In this document: piece after piece, positions 52,511 to 60,331 of the stretch
Position numbering within the stretch: the stretch's first letter is position 1
Layout: the number at the start of each line of letters is the position of its first letter
DNA from: Cysteiniphilum litorale
Lineage (GTDB): Bacteria > Pseudomonadota > Gammaproteobacteria > Francisellales > Francisellaceae
Length of the DNA stretch: 64,000 nucleotides
Direction: 5' to 3'
NCBI RefSeq assembly: GCF_003428165.1
Contig: NZ_QLIQ01000008.1
Coordinates: 34,457-98,456 of the forward strand
Notes under the pieces: generated by a model
Told to the model about the DNA's origin: nothing
What the model saw: the letters and a program-made list of their open reading frames with translations, nothing else
Databases searched by the model: none
Program-made: the position numbers and the translations under genes

Positions 52511-53587
52511 TTATGCAGCTTCAAGTATGGATATTAATTTATTCCACATCGCTTTGCAGCGCTCAGGATAATCATTCCAGTCACCAATTTCTTTTGGTGC
52601 CAAAATAACAGCTTCAATACCCATTGCTTTTGCTCTTTCTTTTAGTTGCTTGGCACTGTCAATGCCAACGTTAATTATTTCACCATCTTTAGTTTGCTTA
52701 TCACCATCATTGTCAGCCCAGATAATGAGTTTCTGAGTATTAGATGGGATATCAAACCTAGCTAGGTTGCCAGCAGTAAGGCAGCAGGCCATATCAACGT
52801 AAAGTGGTGCTTGAGATAAAACTGCATGTCCATTCTCAAAACCTTCACTAACATGGATAACACCTGGCATCTGATTAAACTTTGCTTTCATCCAGAGTGC
52901 GCTACCGCTATGCCAGCCTTCTTTAGGGGATGGCATCATTTTTTTAGGATTATCACAGTCCGCTTTATTAAAAGCATCATCTAGAAAAACACGCTGAACA
53001 TTGCGTATTTTATTATCCAGATTACGCATAATGCCAATGATGGCATTATTGGTATGCTTAACATCATTTTCATAGTGCTCAGCATCTTTAATAAATCGGA
53101 TGTCCTGATAATAGCAGTTGGCCAGTGGCTTTAATCCTCTATTGATGAAGTATTGCCTTGCATCATTAAGGTATTCACTGCTTTTTACTAGGTCAATGAT
53201 ATCGTTAATTGCTTTATGAAAATGTTTGCGTTCAATATAGGCCTGTTTTCTTTTCTGGGCTTGCTGACGCATTTTCACTTTTTCAAGATCTTCTGGTGTG
53301 GATTCTAATCCACCCATATATTCAATCAGCATTTTTACCACTTCTGAGCAAGAACGTCCGGTAATAAATACCAGAGTGCTTATTCCATCGTGATTACAAC
53401 CACAGGTGTTACAGAAAGTTATTCCACGCTCTGCATACTTACCTTTTTTGCCGTAAAATGCCTTTCCTGATTTGCCACCATGCTGTGGACAGTGAGTTGG
53501 GTTGCCATCAAATCCAGTTAAAGATTCGATAATGGTATCCCACTGACCATAACAGTACTGTTTAATTTGTTGGATTGGATCGCTCAT
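52511..53587 (-). CDS. Zinc-ribbon/TOPRIM primase
   Basis: 358 aa from 53587 (AAAGGAG before). N-terminal zinc motif (CPQHGG...FCNTCGC), middle helical linker, then TOPRIM: Glu in HVSEGFENG and the Asp pair in LIIWADNDGDKQ, ending in DWNDYPE. Matches the P4/phage-type primases of ICEs, probably priming the element's replication. Preceded by leader L7. Confidence 0.8.
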   Translation of the reverse strand: MSDPIQQIKQYCYGQWDTIIESLTGFDGNPTHCPQHGGKSGKAFYGKKGKYAERGITFCNTCGCNHDGISTLVFITGRSCSEVVKMLIEYMGGLESTPEDLEKVKMRQQAQKRKQAYIERKHFHKAINDIIDLVKSSEYLNDARQYFINRGLKPLANCYYQDIRFIKDAEHYENDVKHTNNAIIGIMRNLDNKIRNVQRVFLDDAFNKADCDNPKKMMPSPKEGWHSGSALWMKAKFNQMPGVIHVSEGFENGHAVLSQAPLYVDMACCLTAGNLARFDIPSNTQKLIIWADNDGDKQTKDGEIINVGIDSAKQLKERAKAMGIEAVILAPKEIGDWNDYPERCKAMWNKLISILEAA

Positions 53588-53685
53588 ATCTGACTCCTTT
53601 ATTAAATGTTGATCAAAAAACAAAAGAGAGAATGAACAATCCTCTCTTTAGGAGGTGATTGGACACTCTCCTTTTAAGAGATTTG
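53588..53685 (-). promoter_or_regulatory. Leader switch L7 (primase gene)
   Basis: Segment 1 (53657-53675, minus AAAAGGAGAGTGTCCAATC) pairs with segment 3 (53621-53641, minus begins GATTGTTCATTCTCTCTTTT) or locally with CCTCCTAAAGAG. SD AAAGGAG (53594-53600) fits segment 3's CTCTCTTT. Confidence 0.65.
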
Positions 53686-53690
53686 TTCAG

Positions 53691-53873
53691 CTAAATATCA
53701 ATACATTGCCGTTTTAAATATCTTGTAAACGGAATGATATTAGTGATATTGTCTGCTGACATCATTGATTGCTTAGCAGTATTGGGGTTTTTAAGCGATC
53801 TGATTCGATCATCAGAAATCACCCAAAGCGCCTTCAATGCCAGTGCTTTATTCTCAGTTTGATGCTTTAACAT
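53691..53873 (-). CDS. Hypothetical small protein, 60 aa
   Basis: AAGGAG before the ATG; start overlaps the end of the gene before it by 7 bases. Basic C-terminus (FTRYLKRQCIDI). No family recognised. Confidence 0.5.
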   Translation of the reverse strand: MLKHQTENKALALKALWVISDDRIRSLKNPNTAKQSMMSADNITNIIPFTRYLKRQCIDI

Positions 53874-54046
53874 GCGATAGCTCCTTTGAATGTTGGGTTA
53901 AAGAAAAACTCAATGCTGCGAATCAGATTGCGCACGGCGCAATTATCAAGAGTATCCATTTGATATAGATGCTCTTTGATGCGTTCAGTATTTTCTTTAG
54001 CCTTCAAAAGAGGGTATGGCATACATACATGTTGATTTATATTCAT
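53867..54046 (-). CDS. Hypothetical small protein, 59 aa
   Basis: Starts at the Met at 54046 (CCGGAG before it), which is after leader L8. Soluble, helical; no family recognised. Confidence 0.5.
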   Translation of the reverse strand: MNINQHVCMPYPLLKAKENTERIKEHLYQMDTLDNCAVRNLIRSIEFFFNPTFKGAIAC

Positions 54047-54118
54047 TGCTTTTCTCCGGTTGGTTAAACAAAAGGAGATAGCAATGCCCATAAGCGGATT
54101 ACTATCCCCTTATGGGTT
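54047..54118 (-). promoter_or_regulatory. Leader switch L8
   Basis: Segment 1 (54096-54116, minus begins CCCATAAGGGGATAGTAAT) makes CCCATAAG/CTTATGGG locally or pairs with segment 3 (54074-54088, minus GGCATTGCTATCTCC). Segment 3 also pairs with GGAGAAAAGCAATG (54044-54057), hiding SD and start codon. Confidence 0.8.
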
Positions 54119-54157
54119 ATCACGACTTAGTGATAAATGTGATTTTATATTAATGAT

Positions 54158-55108
54158 TTATATTCCAGAGCACATTTCTCCCGCTAACATCTCAGGGCAG
54201 TCCCATGTTCCACATGCGCTACAGATGTCTGGTTGGTTGGCTATGGTCATTCTATGGAAATAATCAGATTTACTGATTATGCCTTTCTCATATAGCTCAT
54301 GAAGATAGTCATCATCCCACAGGGTTGTGGTTTTCATCTCTAGAAGTTTTTGGCGCAAATCATCCAAATAAAACTTTGGATTCTTTACAGCCAATTGATC
54401 AATTAATGATGAATGATGAGACGGGATTCTTTTACTAATTGCTTTATCAATATATCCAACAATGTTAATTGGCTTAAGTGTGCTAATTAACTGCTGTTGC
54501 AAATAGATGTGTGCCATTTTTGACTGTGAGTAAGGGGTCATTAGCACTGGTGTATGTACGCCAGCGCGTTGTGCCTTTTCAATTATTTTCCTTGCTTCAT
54601 ACTCTGAAGGAAACAAGCCAAAATAATTATTAAAAACTACTACCCAGTCATCAGTGTCATTCACTAATGCATACTCATCAATACGTCTGTCTTTATAAGC
54701 AGGATATATACCGCCGTATTCATTGAATTTAGCTAAATGAAGCTCATAATGCAGTATACGATGACGTGATCTTTCTCTTTCACAAGAAGTATCGCTATAA
54801 CCTAATCCCTGTTTTAAATCATCAACTTGCTCTTGAATGTAAGAGTGTGTGAATTTTGGATATAACCAATGGATTTTTGCTTTAGTATTTTGATGTTTAA
54901 TAACGTCACCATGTATCACAAGACACTTATGAACAAGGTTTGTTATTTGTATACAACTTAACTCGTTATAATCATTGTTCTTTATGATTAACTCAGCTTG
55001 CTCCATTGCTTCATTAATGGAGCATGTTGTCACTTTAAAATCATTTCTGCTTTCATTATGCTCGTGAGCATTAAAGATGCCAGATATTTTAAATGTAAAT
55101 TTGTTCAT
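54158..55108 (-). CDS. Hypothetical backbone protein with C-terminal Cys cluster
   Basis: A 316-aa protein of unknown family. C-terminal CSACGTWDCPEMLAGEMC (about residues 297-314) could bind zinc. Rich in His/Tyr; no membrane segment. Preceded by leader L9. Confidence 0.55.
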   Translation of the reverse strand: MNKFTFKISGIFNAHEHNESRNDFKVTTCSINEAMEQAELIIKNNDYNELSCIQITNLVHKCLVIHGDVIKHQNTKAKIHWLYPKFTHSYIQEQVDDLKQGLGYSDTSCERERSRHRILHYELHLAKFNEYGGIYPAYKDRRIDEYALVNDTDDWVVVFNNYFGLFPSEYEARKIIEKAQRAGVHTPVLMTPYSQSKMAHIYLQQQLISTLKPINIVGYIDKAISKRIPSHHSSLIDQLAVKNPKFYLDDLRQKLLEMKTTTLWDDDYLHELYEKGIISKSDYFHRMTIANQPDICSACGTWDCPEMLAGEMCSGI

Positions 55109-55187
55109 TATTTTCTCCTTGAGAATGATTTATTCGCAGGGAGAAAAACAATACCTTTGATGGGAGGTTGTTAATCTCCCATGTTGG
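55109..55187 (-). promoter_or_regulatory. Leader switch L9
   Basis: Segment 1 (55166-55183, minus CATGGGAGATTAACAACC) forms CATGGGAG/CTCCCATC or pairs with segment 3 (55137-55155, minus GGTATTGTTTTTCTCCCTG). Segment 3 pairs with the SD/start GGAGAAAATAATG. Confidence 0.75.
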
Positions 55188-55189
55188 GC

Positions 55190-55414
55190 TTATTCGATTT
55201 CGATTATATCGAATTTTTTAATAATGCATTTGTATCGCACTTCATTAGATTTTCGGACAATTGATACTGGTTTTAACTCCATATCAGTGACTCCGATATT
55301 GAAAATCCCAAACTTAAACAGCTCCTGATCTACAAGAGCATAAAGTTGTTCATTACCAATTTGTGCAATGCTAAAAGCATCAATCTCAATATATAAATTT
55401 TTAGGCAATTTCAT
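55190..55414 (-). CDS. Hypothetical small protein, 74 aa
   Basis: Beta-rich small soluble protein (LYIEIDAFSIAQIG; VRYKCIIKKFDIIEIE), no family recognised. TGGAG precedes the ATG; leader L10 precedes that. Confidence 0.5.
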   Translation of the reverse strand: MKLPKNLYIEIDAFSIAQIGNEQLYALVDQELFKFGIFNIGVTDMELKPVSIVRKSNEVRYKCIIKKFDIIEIE

Positions 55415-55490
55415 GATCTACTCCAATAACTTTGAACGCAGAAGAAAATAAATTGCCTACACAGGAGGTAAAGTATTTCTCCTGTGTTAA
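55415..55490 (-). promoter_or_regulatory. Leader switch L10
   Basis: Segment 1 (55467-55487, minus begins ACACAGGAGAAATACTTTAC) forms ACACAGGAG/CTCCTGTGT or pairs with segment 3 (55439-55457, minus GGCAATTTATTTTCTTCTG). Pairing of segment 3 to the SD is weak here. Confidence 0.6.
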
Positions 55491-55501
55491 GGATTTATAA
55501 G

Positions 55502-55915
55502 TTAACTATAAAGGCAATCATCTGATTGTTCAGACTCAACATGATTATTGTCAGCCTTATTTTGTTTAGGCTTATTATAATTACTTGAGTTGTTTTTATA
55601 GTTACTATTTTTTGATTGTTCTGGTTTATCTTTCATAGAGCCACGTGCTGTAGAAAATATTTCTTCAATTTGTGCTTCTACGAGAGACATTTTTTCAAAC
55701 ATCTCGCTTGCAGATAAAGATTGAGCCTGAATCGTTACCAGTTGATTCTTTAGATCTTTCAATCCTGCTTCAATTTTAAGTTTTTTCACTAATGAGCTAA
55801 TTTGCTTCAAAGGTGCATATTGCTCGCTTTTTTGAAGTGTTTCGCCTATCGGGTGACTTAAAACGCCATCAAGCTTTTCTAACATCAAGTTTATGCTTTG
55901 TTTTTTATTACTCAT
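55502..55915 (-). CDS. Hypothetical helical protein with Asn-rich tail
   Basis: 137 aa from the Met at 55915 (AAAGGAG before). Helical N-terminal two thirds (KLKIEAGLKDLKNQLVTIQAQSL), then an Asn/Lys/Ser-rich tail (NSNYKNNSSNYNKPKQNK), as in some single-strand-binding or accessory proteins. No family assigned. Preceded by leader L11. Confidence 0.5.
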   Translation of the reverse strand: MSNKKQSINLMLEKLDGVLSHPIGETLQKSEQYAPLKQISSLVKKLKIEAGLKDLKNQLVTIQAQSLSASEMFEKMSLVEAQIEEIFSTARGSMKDKPEQSKNSNYKNNSSNYNKPKQNKADNNHVESEQSDDCLYS

Positions 55916-55988
55916 CTTTATATCTCCTTTAAATGAATTTATGAGAGAAAAAGATGCCATAAAGGGAATCTTTTCCCCTTATGGGTTT
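55916..55988 (-). promoter_or_regulatory. Leader switch L11
   Basis: Segment 1 (55964-55985, minus begins CCCATAAGGGGAAAAGATTC) folds with CCCTTTATGG or pairs with segment 3 (55941-55958, minus GGCATCTTTTTCTCTCAT). Segment 3 resembles the complement of AAAGGAGATATAAAGAT. Confidence 0.7.
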
Positions 55989-56050
55989 GAATGAATGCCA
56001 TATGATGATTGTGCGTCTGCAATTATCATCTTGAGGCATTTGAATTTTGA

Positions 56051-56317
56051 CTAAAACTGGCTTAGATAAGCATTATCTTCAGATTCAGTTATTGTCGCAT
56101 TATTATTGTGGTCAACGATGCTACTGGCATGTTGAGTAGTCGTAATATTCATTTCCTCGACAGAGCATTGATTTCCATTATCGCATTTACCTGTTACTTT
56201 GGTATATTCGATATGAACATTTTTTGCCTTGAGTGCTTGAGCTATTGCATCATGTGTATTGGCAAAGACGCAATTAACAGAAGCAAGAATTACGATGGTG
56301 GTTAATATTTTTTTCAT
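56051..56317 (-). CDS. Small exported protein, 88 aa
   Basis: Starts MKKILTTIVILASVNCVFA at 56317, a clean signal peptide. Mature part has two Cys (GKCDNGNQCSVEE) that may form a disulfide. No family recognised. Leader L12 hides its SD. Confidence 0.6.
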   Translation of the reverse strand: MKKILTTIVILASVNCVFANTHDAIAQALKAKNVHIEYTKVTGKCDNGNQCSVEEMNITTTQHASSIVDHNNNATITESEDNAYLSQF

Positions 56318-56390
56318 TGTTTTCTCCTTGGTTATTATCTGGGAGAAAACAATATCCCAACTGGGAGAAAGTTTAGCTCCCCGTTGGGTT
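56318..56390 (-). promoter_or_regulatory. Leader switch L12
   Basis: Segment 3 (56339-56355, minus ATATTGTTTTCTCCCAG) pairs perfectly for 12 bases with the SD and first two bases of the start codon (GGAGAAAACAAT). Segment 1 (56371-56388, minus CCCAACGGGGAGCTAAAC) forms CCCAAC..GGGAG hairpin or competes for segment 3. Confidence 0.8.
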
Positions 56391-56399
56391 TTAAAATGT

Positions 56400-56837
56400 T
56401 TAGACAAAATACCATATGGCGACTGCTGCAATTGCAACTGCCCACCATGGAATATTTCGCTTTGGTTTTTGTGTAGATTCGATAGCAGGTGTTGTATCTA
56501 TTTTCAGAGTATGCGCTAGTGATGCTTTATTATTAGGCAACACATGTACGGCACGTTGAAAATCAGCAACAACAACTTCTGGATGTACAAAAGGGACAAT
56601 CCAGAGTGCATCGTGTAAAACGTATACGCCATAGCCTTTAGTCTTCATTGTGCTGTTAATGTGTTTCATTACATCAATAGCTCTTTTATTGGACTCAAGC
56701 TTGTGATACTCACCGTCACTGTTAATAACCAGCTTTGCAAGCTGTGTATTTTTCAGATTTTCGATGTGACCTAACTCACTTTTAAGTGTTTTAGGTTGAC
56801 CAGATGACTGTTCGCTTTGTGTTTTTTGGTTTTGCAT
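56400..56837 (-). CDS. C-terminally anchored protein, first gene of operon
   Basis: 145 aa from the Met at 56837 (AAGGAG before). Gln/Ser-rich start, central soluble domain (YGVYVLHDALWIVPFVHPEVVVADF) and a C-terminal membrane anchor (IPWWAVAIAAVAIWYFV). First gene downstream of ncRNA copy B; preceded by leader L13. Confidence 0.6.
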   Translation of the reverse strand: MQNQKTQSEQSSGQPKTLKSELGHIENLKNTQLAKLVINSDGEYHKLESNKRAIDVMKHINSTMKTKGYGVYVLHDALWIVPFVHPEVVVADFQRAVHVLPNNKASLAHTLKIDTTPAIESTQKPKRNIPWWAVAIAAVAIWYFV

Positions 56838-56935
56838 TGATATTCTCCTTTTGGGTTTATGACACCCAAAAGAAAGAATCAACACAGTCACCCAGTTGGG
56901 AAGACAGTATTGTATCTCCCAAGTGGGTTGATTAA
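56838..56935 (-). promoter_or_regulatory. Leader switch L13
   Basis: Segment 3 (56863-56885) contains TTGATTCTTTCTTTTGGG, which pairs almost fully with CCCAAAAGGAGAATATCAA (SD up to the start codon, 56835-56855). Segment 1 (56905-56931) forms a CCCA.TTGGGA hairpin with segment 2 or resembles segment 4. Confidence 0.75.
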
Positions 56936-57044
56936 ATAATATTAATTAGCTGAAGCAATGCTCCAGATAATCATAAATTTCTATTTATTCCTTTTTTAAA
57001 AAACAAATATCCGTTAAATAACGAATACCCTCAATATCAATCTA

Positions 57045-57340
57045 TTGAGTACGGACATACTGCTTGTTCATTCGATAGGGCAGTATGTAAAGGAATGGAT
57101 ACATAAATATGTATAAGGGAATCACCTGTAAAGGTGGTAAATCAATGATTGAATCTCTTTGCTGGCTATGCAGACAAGTGCACAAGATTAAACGTTATTA
57201 ATACGAATAACTAAACAATCATTATGGATTTACGGACACCGGAACTATTAAAAATAGCTGTGGCATGACTCACTGGTGTACATGCGCTTGTAAAAGACTT
57301 CTCAAAAAAGAGTTTCTGGCATTTCAGCCTTCATCAGTTT
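57045..57340. ncRNA. Structured non-coding RNA, copy B
   Basis: About 296 nt, homologous to 30561-30890 with the same invariant loops but different helices: P1 57055-57063/57080-57088 (ACATACTGC/GCAGTATGT, perfect), P2 ATACATA/TATGTAT, P3 ACCT-gtaa-AGGT, P4 57137-57151/57216-57233. Lies between the first gene of the backbone operon and a minus-strand gene. A minus promoter-like TTGACT-17-AATACT lies beyond its right end, near 57407-57434. Strand undecided. Confidence 0.7.
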
Positions 57341-57457
57341 TACTCTTACAAAAAACCGTCTGTTTCGCATTATTAAGTGGGCTTGACGATTATGTCATGA
57401 CCAGTATTTAATAAAAATCATGATCAGTCAAGAAAAATTCATTAAAAGTTAATTCAC

Positions 57458-57751
57458 CTATTTCGTCTTATGAAAAGTGCTGCGTCGATCTTTGCAGTAA
57501 ACCTCAAGTACTTTGCTATCATAGTAAAACCAGCCGCCAGAGTCTGGGGCCATCGGAGGGTTAAAGTAAATTCGTGCATGGTCAGTGTCCTCAATAATAG
57601 TGCCTTGAAATTGCACTTTGTGCTCATCTATATAGTAAAAACCATCAAACATGGTATCGATTACATAAATATCCAGTCGAACATTACTATGGTCTCCCCA
57701 GCTGCCAATCCATTCTCCCGTTAGCGCTTGACAAAGATCAATACGATTCAA
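57458..57751 (-). CDS. Hypothetical protein, 97 aa
   Basis: Small beta-rich protein with GEWIGSWGDHS...LDIYVID...YYIDEHKVQFQGTI...RIYFNPP, lipocalin-like in pattern. Overlaps the YqfO-like gene start by 14 bases. Family not sure. Confidence 0.5.
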   Translation of the reverse strand: MNRIDLCQALTGEWIGSWGDHSNVRLDIYVIDTMFDGFYYIDEHKVQFQGTIIEDTDHARIYFNPPMAPDSGGWFYYDSKVLEVYCKDRRSTFHKTK

Positions 57752-58052
57752 GTTTAATTACCCCATAAGCAGGTGTTTCGTAGGGATGTGATGACTTTAA
57801 GGCAGTAAGGATCTTCTTAAGCTTGGTTTCACAATCGCATAGAAATTCGAGTTTATATTCTGGTTCATGGTGAATGGAGCCAACGGCTCCAACCACAGGA
57901 TGGCTACCATCTAGTGGCTTAAATTGACCTGTGCCTTGTGTTTCCCAACAACAATGGGAGTACCCGCCAAACTCACCAATACCAATTTCAAAGAGCGCAT
58001 CTTTTACAGCCTCTTTGTGTGATTCTGGCACATAAACATAGATCTGGTGCAC
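57738..58052 (-). CDS. YqfO/NIF3 C-terminal-like (CutA-fold) protein
   Basis: A 104-aa protein: YVYVPESHKEAVKDALFEIGIGEFGGYSHCCWETQGTGQFKPLDGSHP...SHPYETPAYGVIKL. This is the YqfO-type ferredoxin-like domain, also found alone in bacteria. It may bind metals through His/Cys residues. Function uncertain. Confidence 0.85.
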   Translation of the reverse strand: MHQIYVYVPESHKEAVKDALFEIGIGEFGGYSHCCWETQGTGQFKPLDGSHPVVGAVGSIHHEPEYKLEFLCDCETKLKKILTALKSSHPYETPAYGVIKLESY

Positions 58053-58055
58053 TAC

Positions 58056-58265
58056 CTACTCCTCAATATGTTTGATGCGTGCTACGCGGATGGTTTCCTC
58101 GCGACCGTTAATCCATAAAATTGCTGCGGGATAATAGTAATCGCGGACGATAACATTTTCATAACGTGTTGTCTTATCACTTTCAGAACTCAGTGATATT
58201 TCCATAGTCACTGCTTTACCTGATTCCAGTAGATCATGAATTTGATCGATTTTAGATTTTGCCAT
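58056..58265 (-). CDS. Hypothetical small protein, 69 aa
   Basis: Starts MAKSKIDQIHDLLESG; four bases from the YqfO-like gene. Beta-rich (AILWINGREETIRVARI), no family recognised. Confidence 0.5.
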   Translation of the reverse strand: MAKSKIDQIHDLLESGKAVTMEISLSSESDKTTRYENVIVRDYYYPAAILWINGREETIRVARIKHIEE

Positions 58266-58573
58266 TATTATCTTCTTAACGATTTGTAGATTTTGGTGAT
58301 AAGTTTAACGATTCAAGAGTAACGATGCCAATTTTATTTATTAAATGCGTCTAACCTTTTGTAAAACACACATTAAAATATGAGATTTGATGCACATTTT
58401 GAGGTAGAAAAATGCGCTATCTGATCTGTATCGTAACCAATCGTTTGTGAGACAAAGTGAAATCATTATTATAATTACGATCTTCAAGTTATAATGTTAG
58501 AAGCGATAAAGGTAAGCTTTATTTATTAACCAAGGTTTTTAAAAAGGAATACAAATTACTAGGAGTTTTCGTA
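58266..58573. other. Intergenic region before the Gabija genes
   Basis: About 300 bases, AT-rich. Only a -10-like TATAAT (58490-58495, plus strand) stands out, suitable for the gajA transcript; no convincing -35. No repeats or other signals seen. Confidence 0.35.
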
Positions 58574-60331
58574 TTGATTTCCATTAGGCATATTGAAATT
58601 AAACATTTTAAATGTATCAAAGAATTATCATGGTTCCCAAATACAGGGGTAAATTGTCTTATTGGTCCAGGAGACAGTGGAAAGTCAACTTTGTTAGAGG
58701 CTATTGATTTAGTGCTTGGAGCGAGAAAATCTTATAACTTTACTGATGCGGATTTTTTTCAACTTGACACTAGAACACCTATCCAAATCCTTATCACTAT
58801 AGGTGATTTACCTGATGAACTAAAGCAATTGCGGTATGGAAATTTTCTGCGTGCTTTTGACCGTCAAAATTGTGAAATAATTGATGAACCTGCTTCAGGT
58901 CTTGAAAATGTCCTAACATTAAAGCTAGAAGTTGATGATCAGTTAGAAGGTGGTGTTAAACTATATTCGGAAAGAGCTTCAAAAAATGACATAGAAAAAG
59001 GACTATCATGGAAGCAAAGAGAAATAATATCTCCAATAAAGCTAAGTAACTTCTCATCGTATCATTTTTCGTTGGGTGCTAGATCAATATTAAATAATGT
59101 ATTTAATGAAGACTTGAATATCAAACCAATTCTAAATGATATAATGAGAAAAGCACGGAAGTATTTTGATGATGAGCCAAAGCAAGAATTAGAACCATTT
59201 TTGAAAGAATTGGAAACTATCTCCAATGGTGTAGGTGTTAATATAGCAAATATAAAAGCACTTATTGATGTGAAAAATATGTCTATTTCGAATTCCTATA
59301 TTACGCTTCATAATGGTGATAATACCCCGCTTAGCCAGCTTGGAAATGGTTCATCACGTTTATTGATTGCAGCAATACAAAAACATTTAGATGCGTCTAG
59401 TATCATCCTTTCAGATGAGATTGAGTATGGATTAGAACCGTATAGAATAATGCGAATAATGCATGAATTAGGTGCTAAAAATAAAGATGCTAAACAACAG
59501 ATATTTATGACCACGCATTCACCTTATGTAATAAGAGAGTTGCAGTATGATCAATTGAATGTAGTTAGAAAAATTAAACCAGATGGAAAAAGCTTGAGTC
59601 ATAAGGTCTATGCTTGTTCAGACTTTAAGGGCGAGCAAATAGATCTAGGACAAGCAACTTTAAGGGTGTGCGCTGAAGCTTTTTTGAGTAAGAAAATTAT
59701 TGTATGTGAAGGAAAATCTGAGATCGGCTTGATTAGAGGGATGGATCTTCATTACCAAAGTAAAAATAACGAAAGTCTTTACTCTCATGGAGCATATTAT
59801 GCAGATGGTGGAGGAGATCCACAGATCTTTCATAGGGCTAAAATTTTTAATTCTTTAGGGTATGAAACAGCCATATTTAAAGACTCTGATAAAGAAAACA
59901 GTTTAGGAAATGACCATAATATAAGAATATTTGAATGGGGTCATGGATATGCTACCGAAGATGCCATATTCCAGTGCTGTCCTGATTCATTAATCCCAAA
60001 ACTTATAAACCTTGCTATAGAAATTAAGGGTAAACAACATGTTGAGAGTAAGATCAACTCGGAAAATGATATCTCATATAACCTTGATAATCTTTTGGCT
60101 GCTGGTTCATTTTCCGACGAGATTAGAGTGTGTCTGGGCAAATTATCAAAGAAGTGTGGGTGGTATAAAACAATTGATATTTATGAGAAATTATGTGATG
60201 AATTAATAGCACCTAATCTGAGTGACTTTAAACCAGTTTTTAAAGACAGTTTAACTAAGCTTATTGAGTGGATGCATATTAATCATAAAGATAGCGTTAA
60301 AGAAAAAGTAGGTGTTCTTGATGAGTGTTGA
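58574..60331 (+). CDS. gajA: Gabija GajA-like OLD-family endonuclease
   Basis: 585 aa, close to GajA (about 580). The start is TTG at 58574, with AGGAG 8 bases before. ABC-type ATPase: Walker A GPGDSGKST, signature region NGSSRLL, Walker B IILSDEIEYG, switch His in MTTHSPY. A TOPRIM nuclease follows (Glu in IIVCEGKSEIGL, Asp in FKDSDKEN). In Gabija, GajA forms the nuclease core that attacks phage DNA when nucleotides drop. The next gene, overlapping by 11 bases, is the helicase partner. Confidence 0.85.
   Translation: MISIRHIEIKHFKCIKELSWFPNTGVNCLIGPGDSGKSTLLEAIDLVLGARKSYNFTDADFFQLDTRTPIQILITIGDLPDELKQLRYGNFLRAFDRQNCEIIDEPASGLENVLTLKLEVDDQLEGGVKLYSERASKNDIEKGLSWKQREIISPIKLSNFSSYHFSLGARSILNNVFNEDLNIKPILNDIMRKARKYFDDEPKQELEPFLKELETISNGVGVNIANIKALIDVKNMSISNSYITLHNGDNTPLSQLGNGSSRLLIAAIQKHLDASSIILSDEIEYGLEPYRIMRIMHELGAKNKDAKQQIFMTTHSPYVIRELQYDQLNVVRKIKPDGKSLSHKVYACSDFKGEQIDLGQATLRVCAEAFLSKKIIVCEGKSEIGLIRGMDLHYQSKNNESLYSHGAYYADGGGDPQIFHRAKIFNSLGYETAIFKDSDKENSLGNDHNIRIFEWGHGYATEDAIFQCCPDSLIPKLINLAIEIKGKQHVESKINSENDISYNLDNLLAAGSFSDEIRVCLGKLSKKCGWYKTIDIYEKLCDELIAPNLSDFKPVFKDSLTKLIEWMHINHKDSVKEKVGVLDEC

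Noticed and set aside
46381..56935. Series of intergenic terminators
   Set aside because: The hairpins lack U-tracts on the coding strand and carry anti-SD segments next to the next start, so they fit translation control better.
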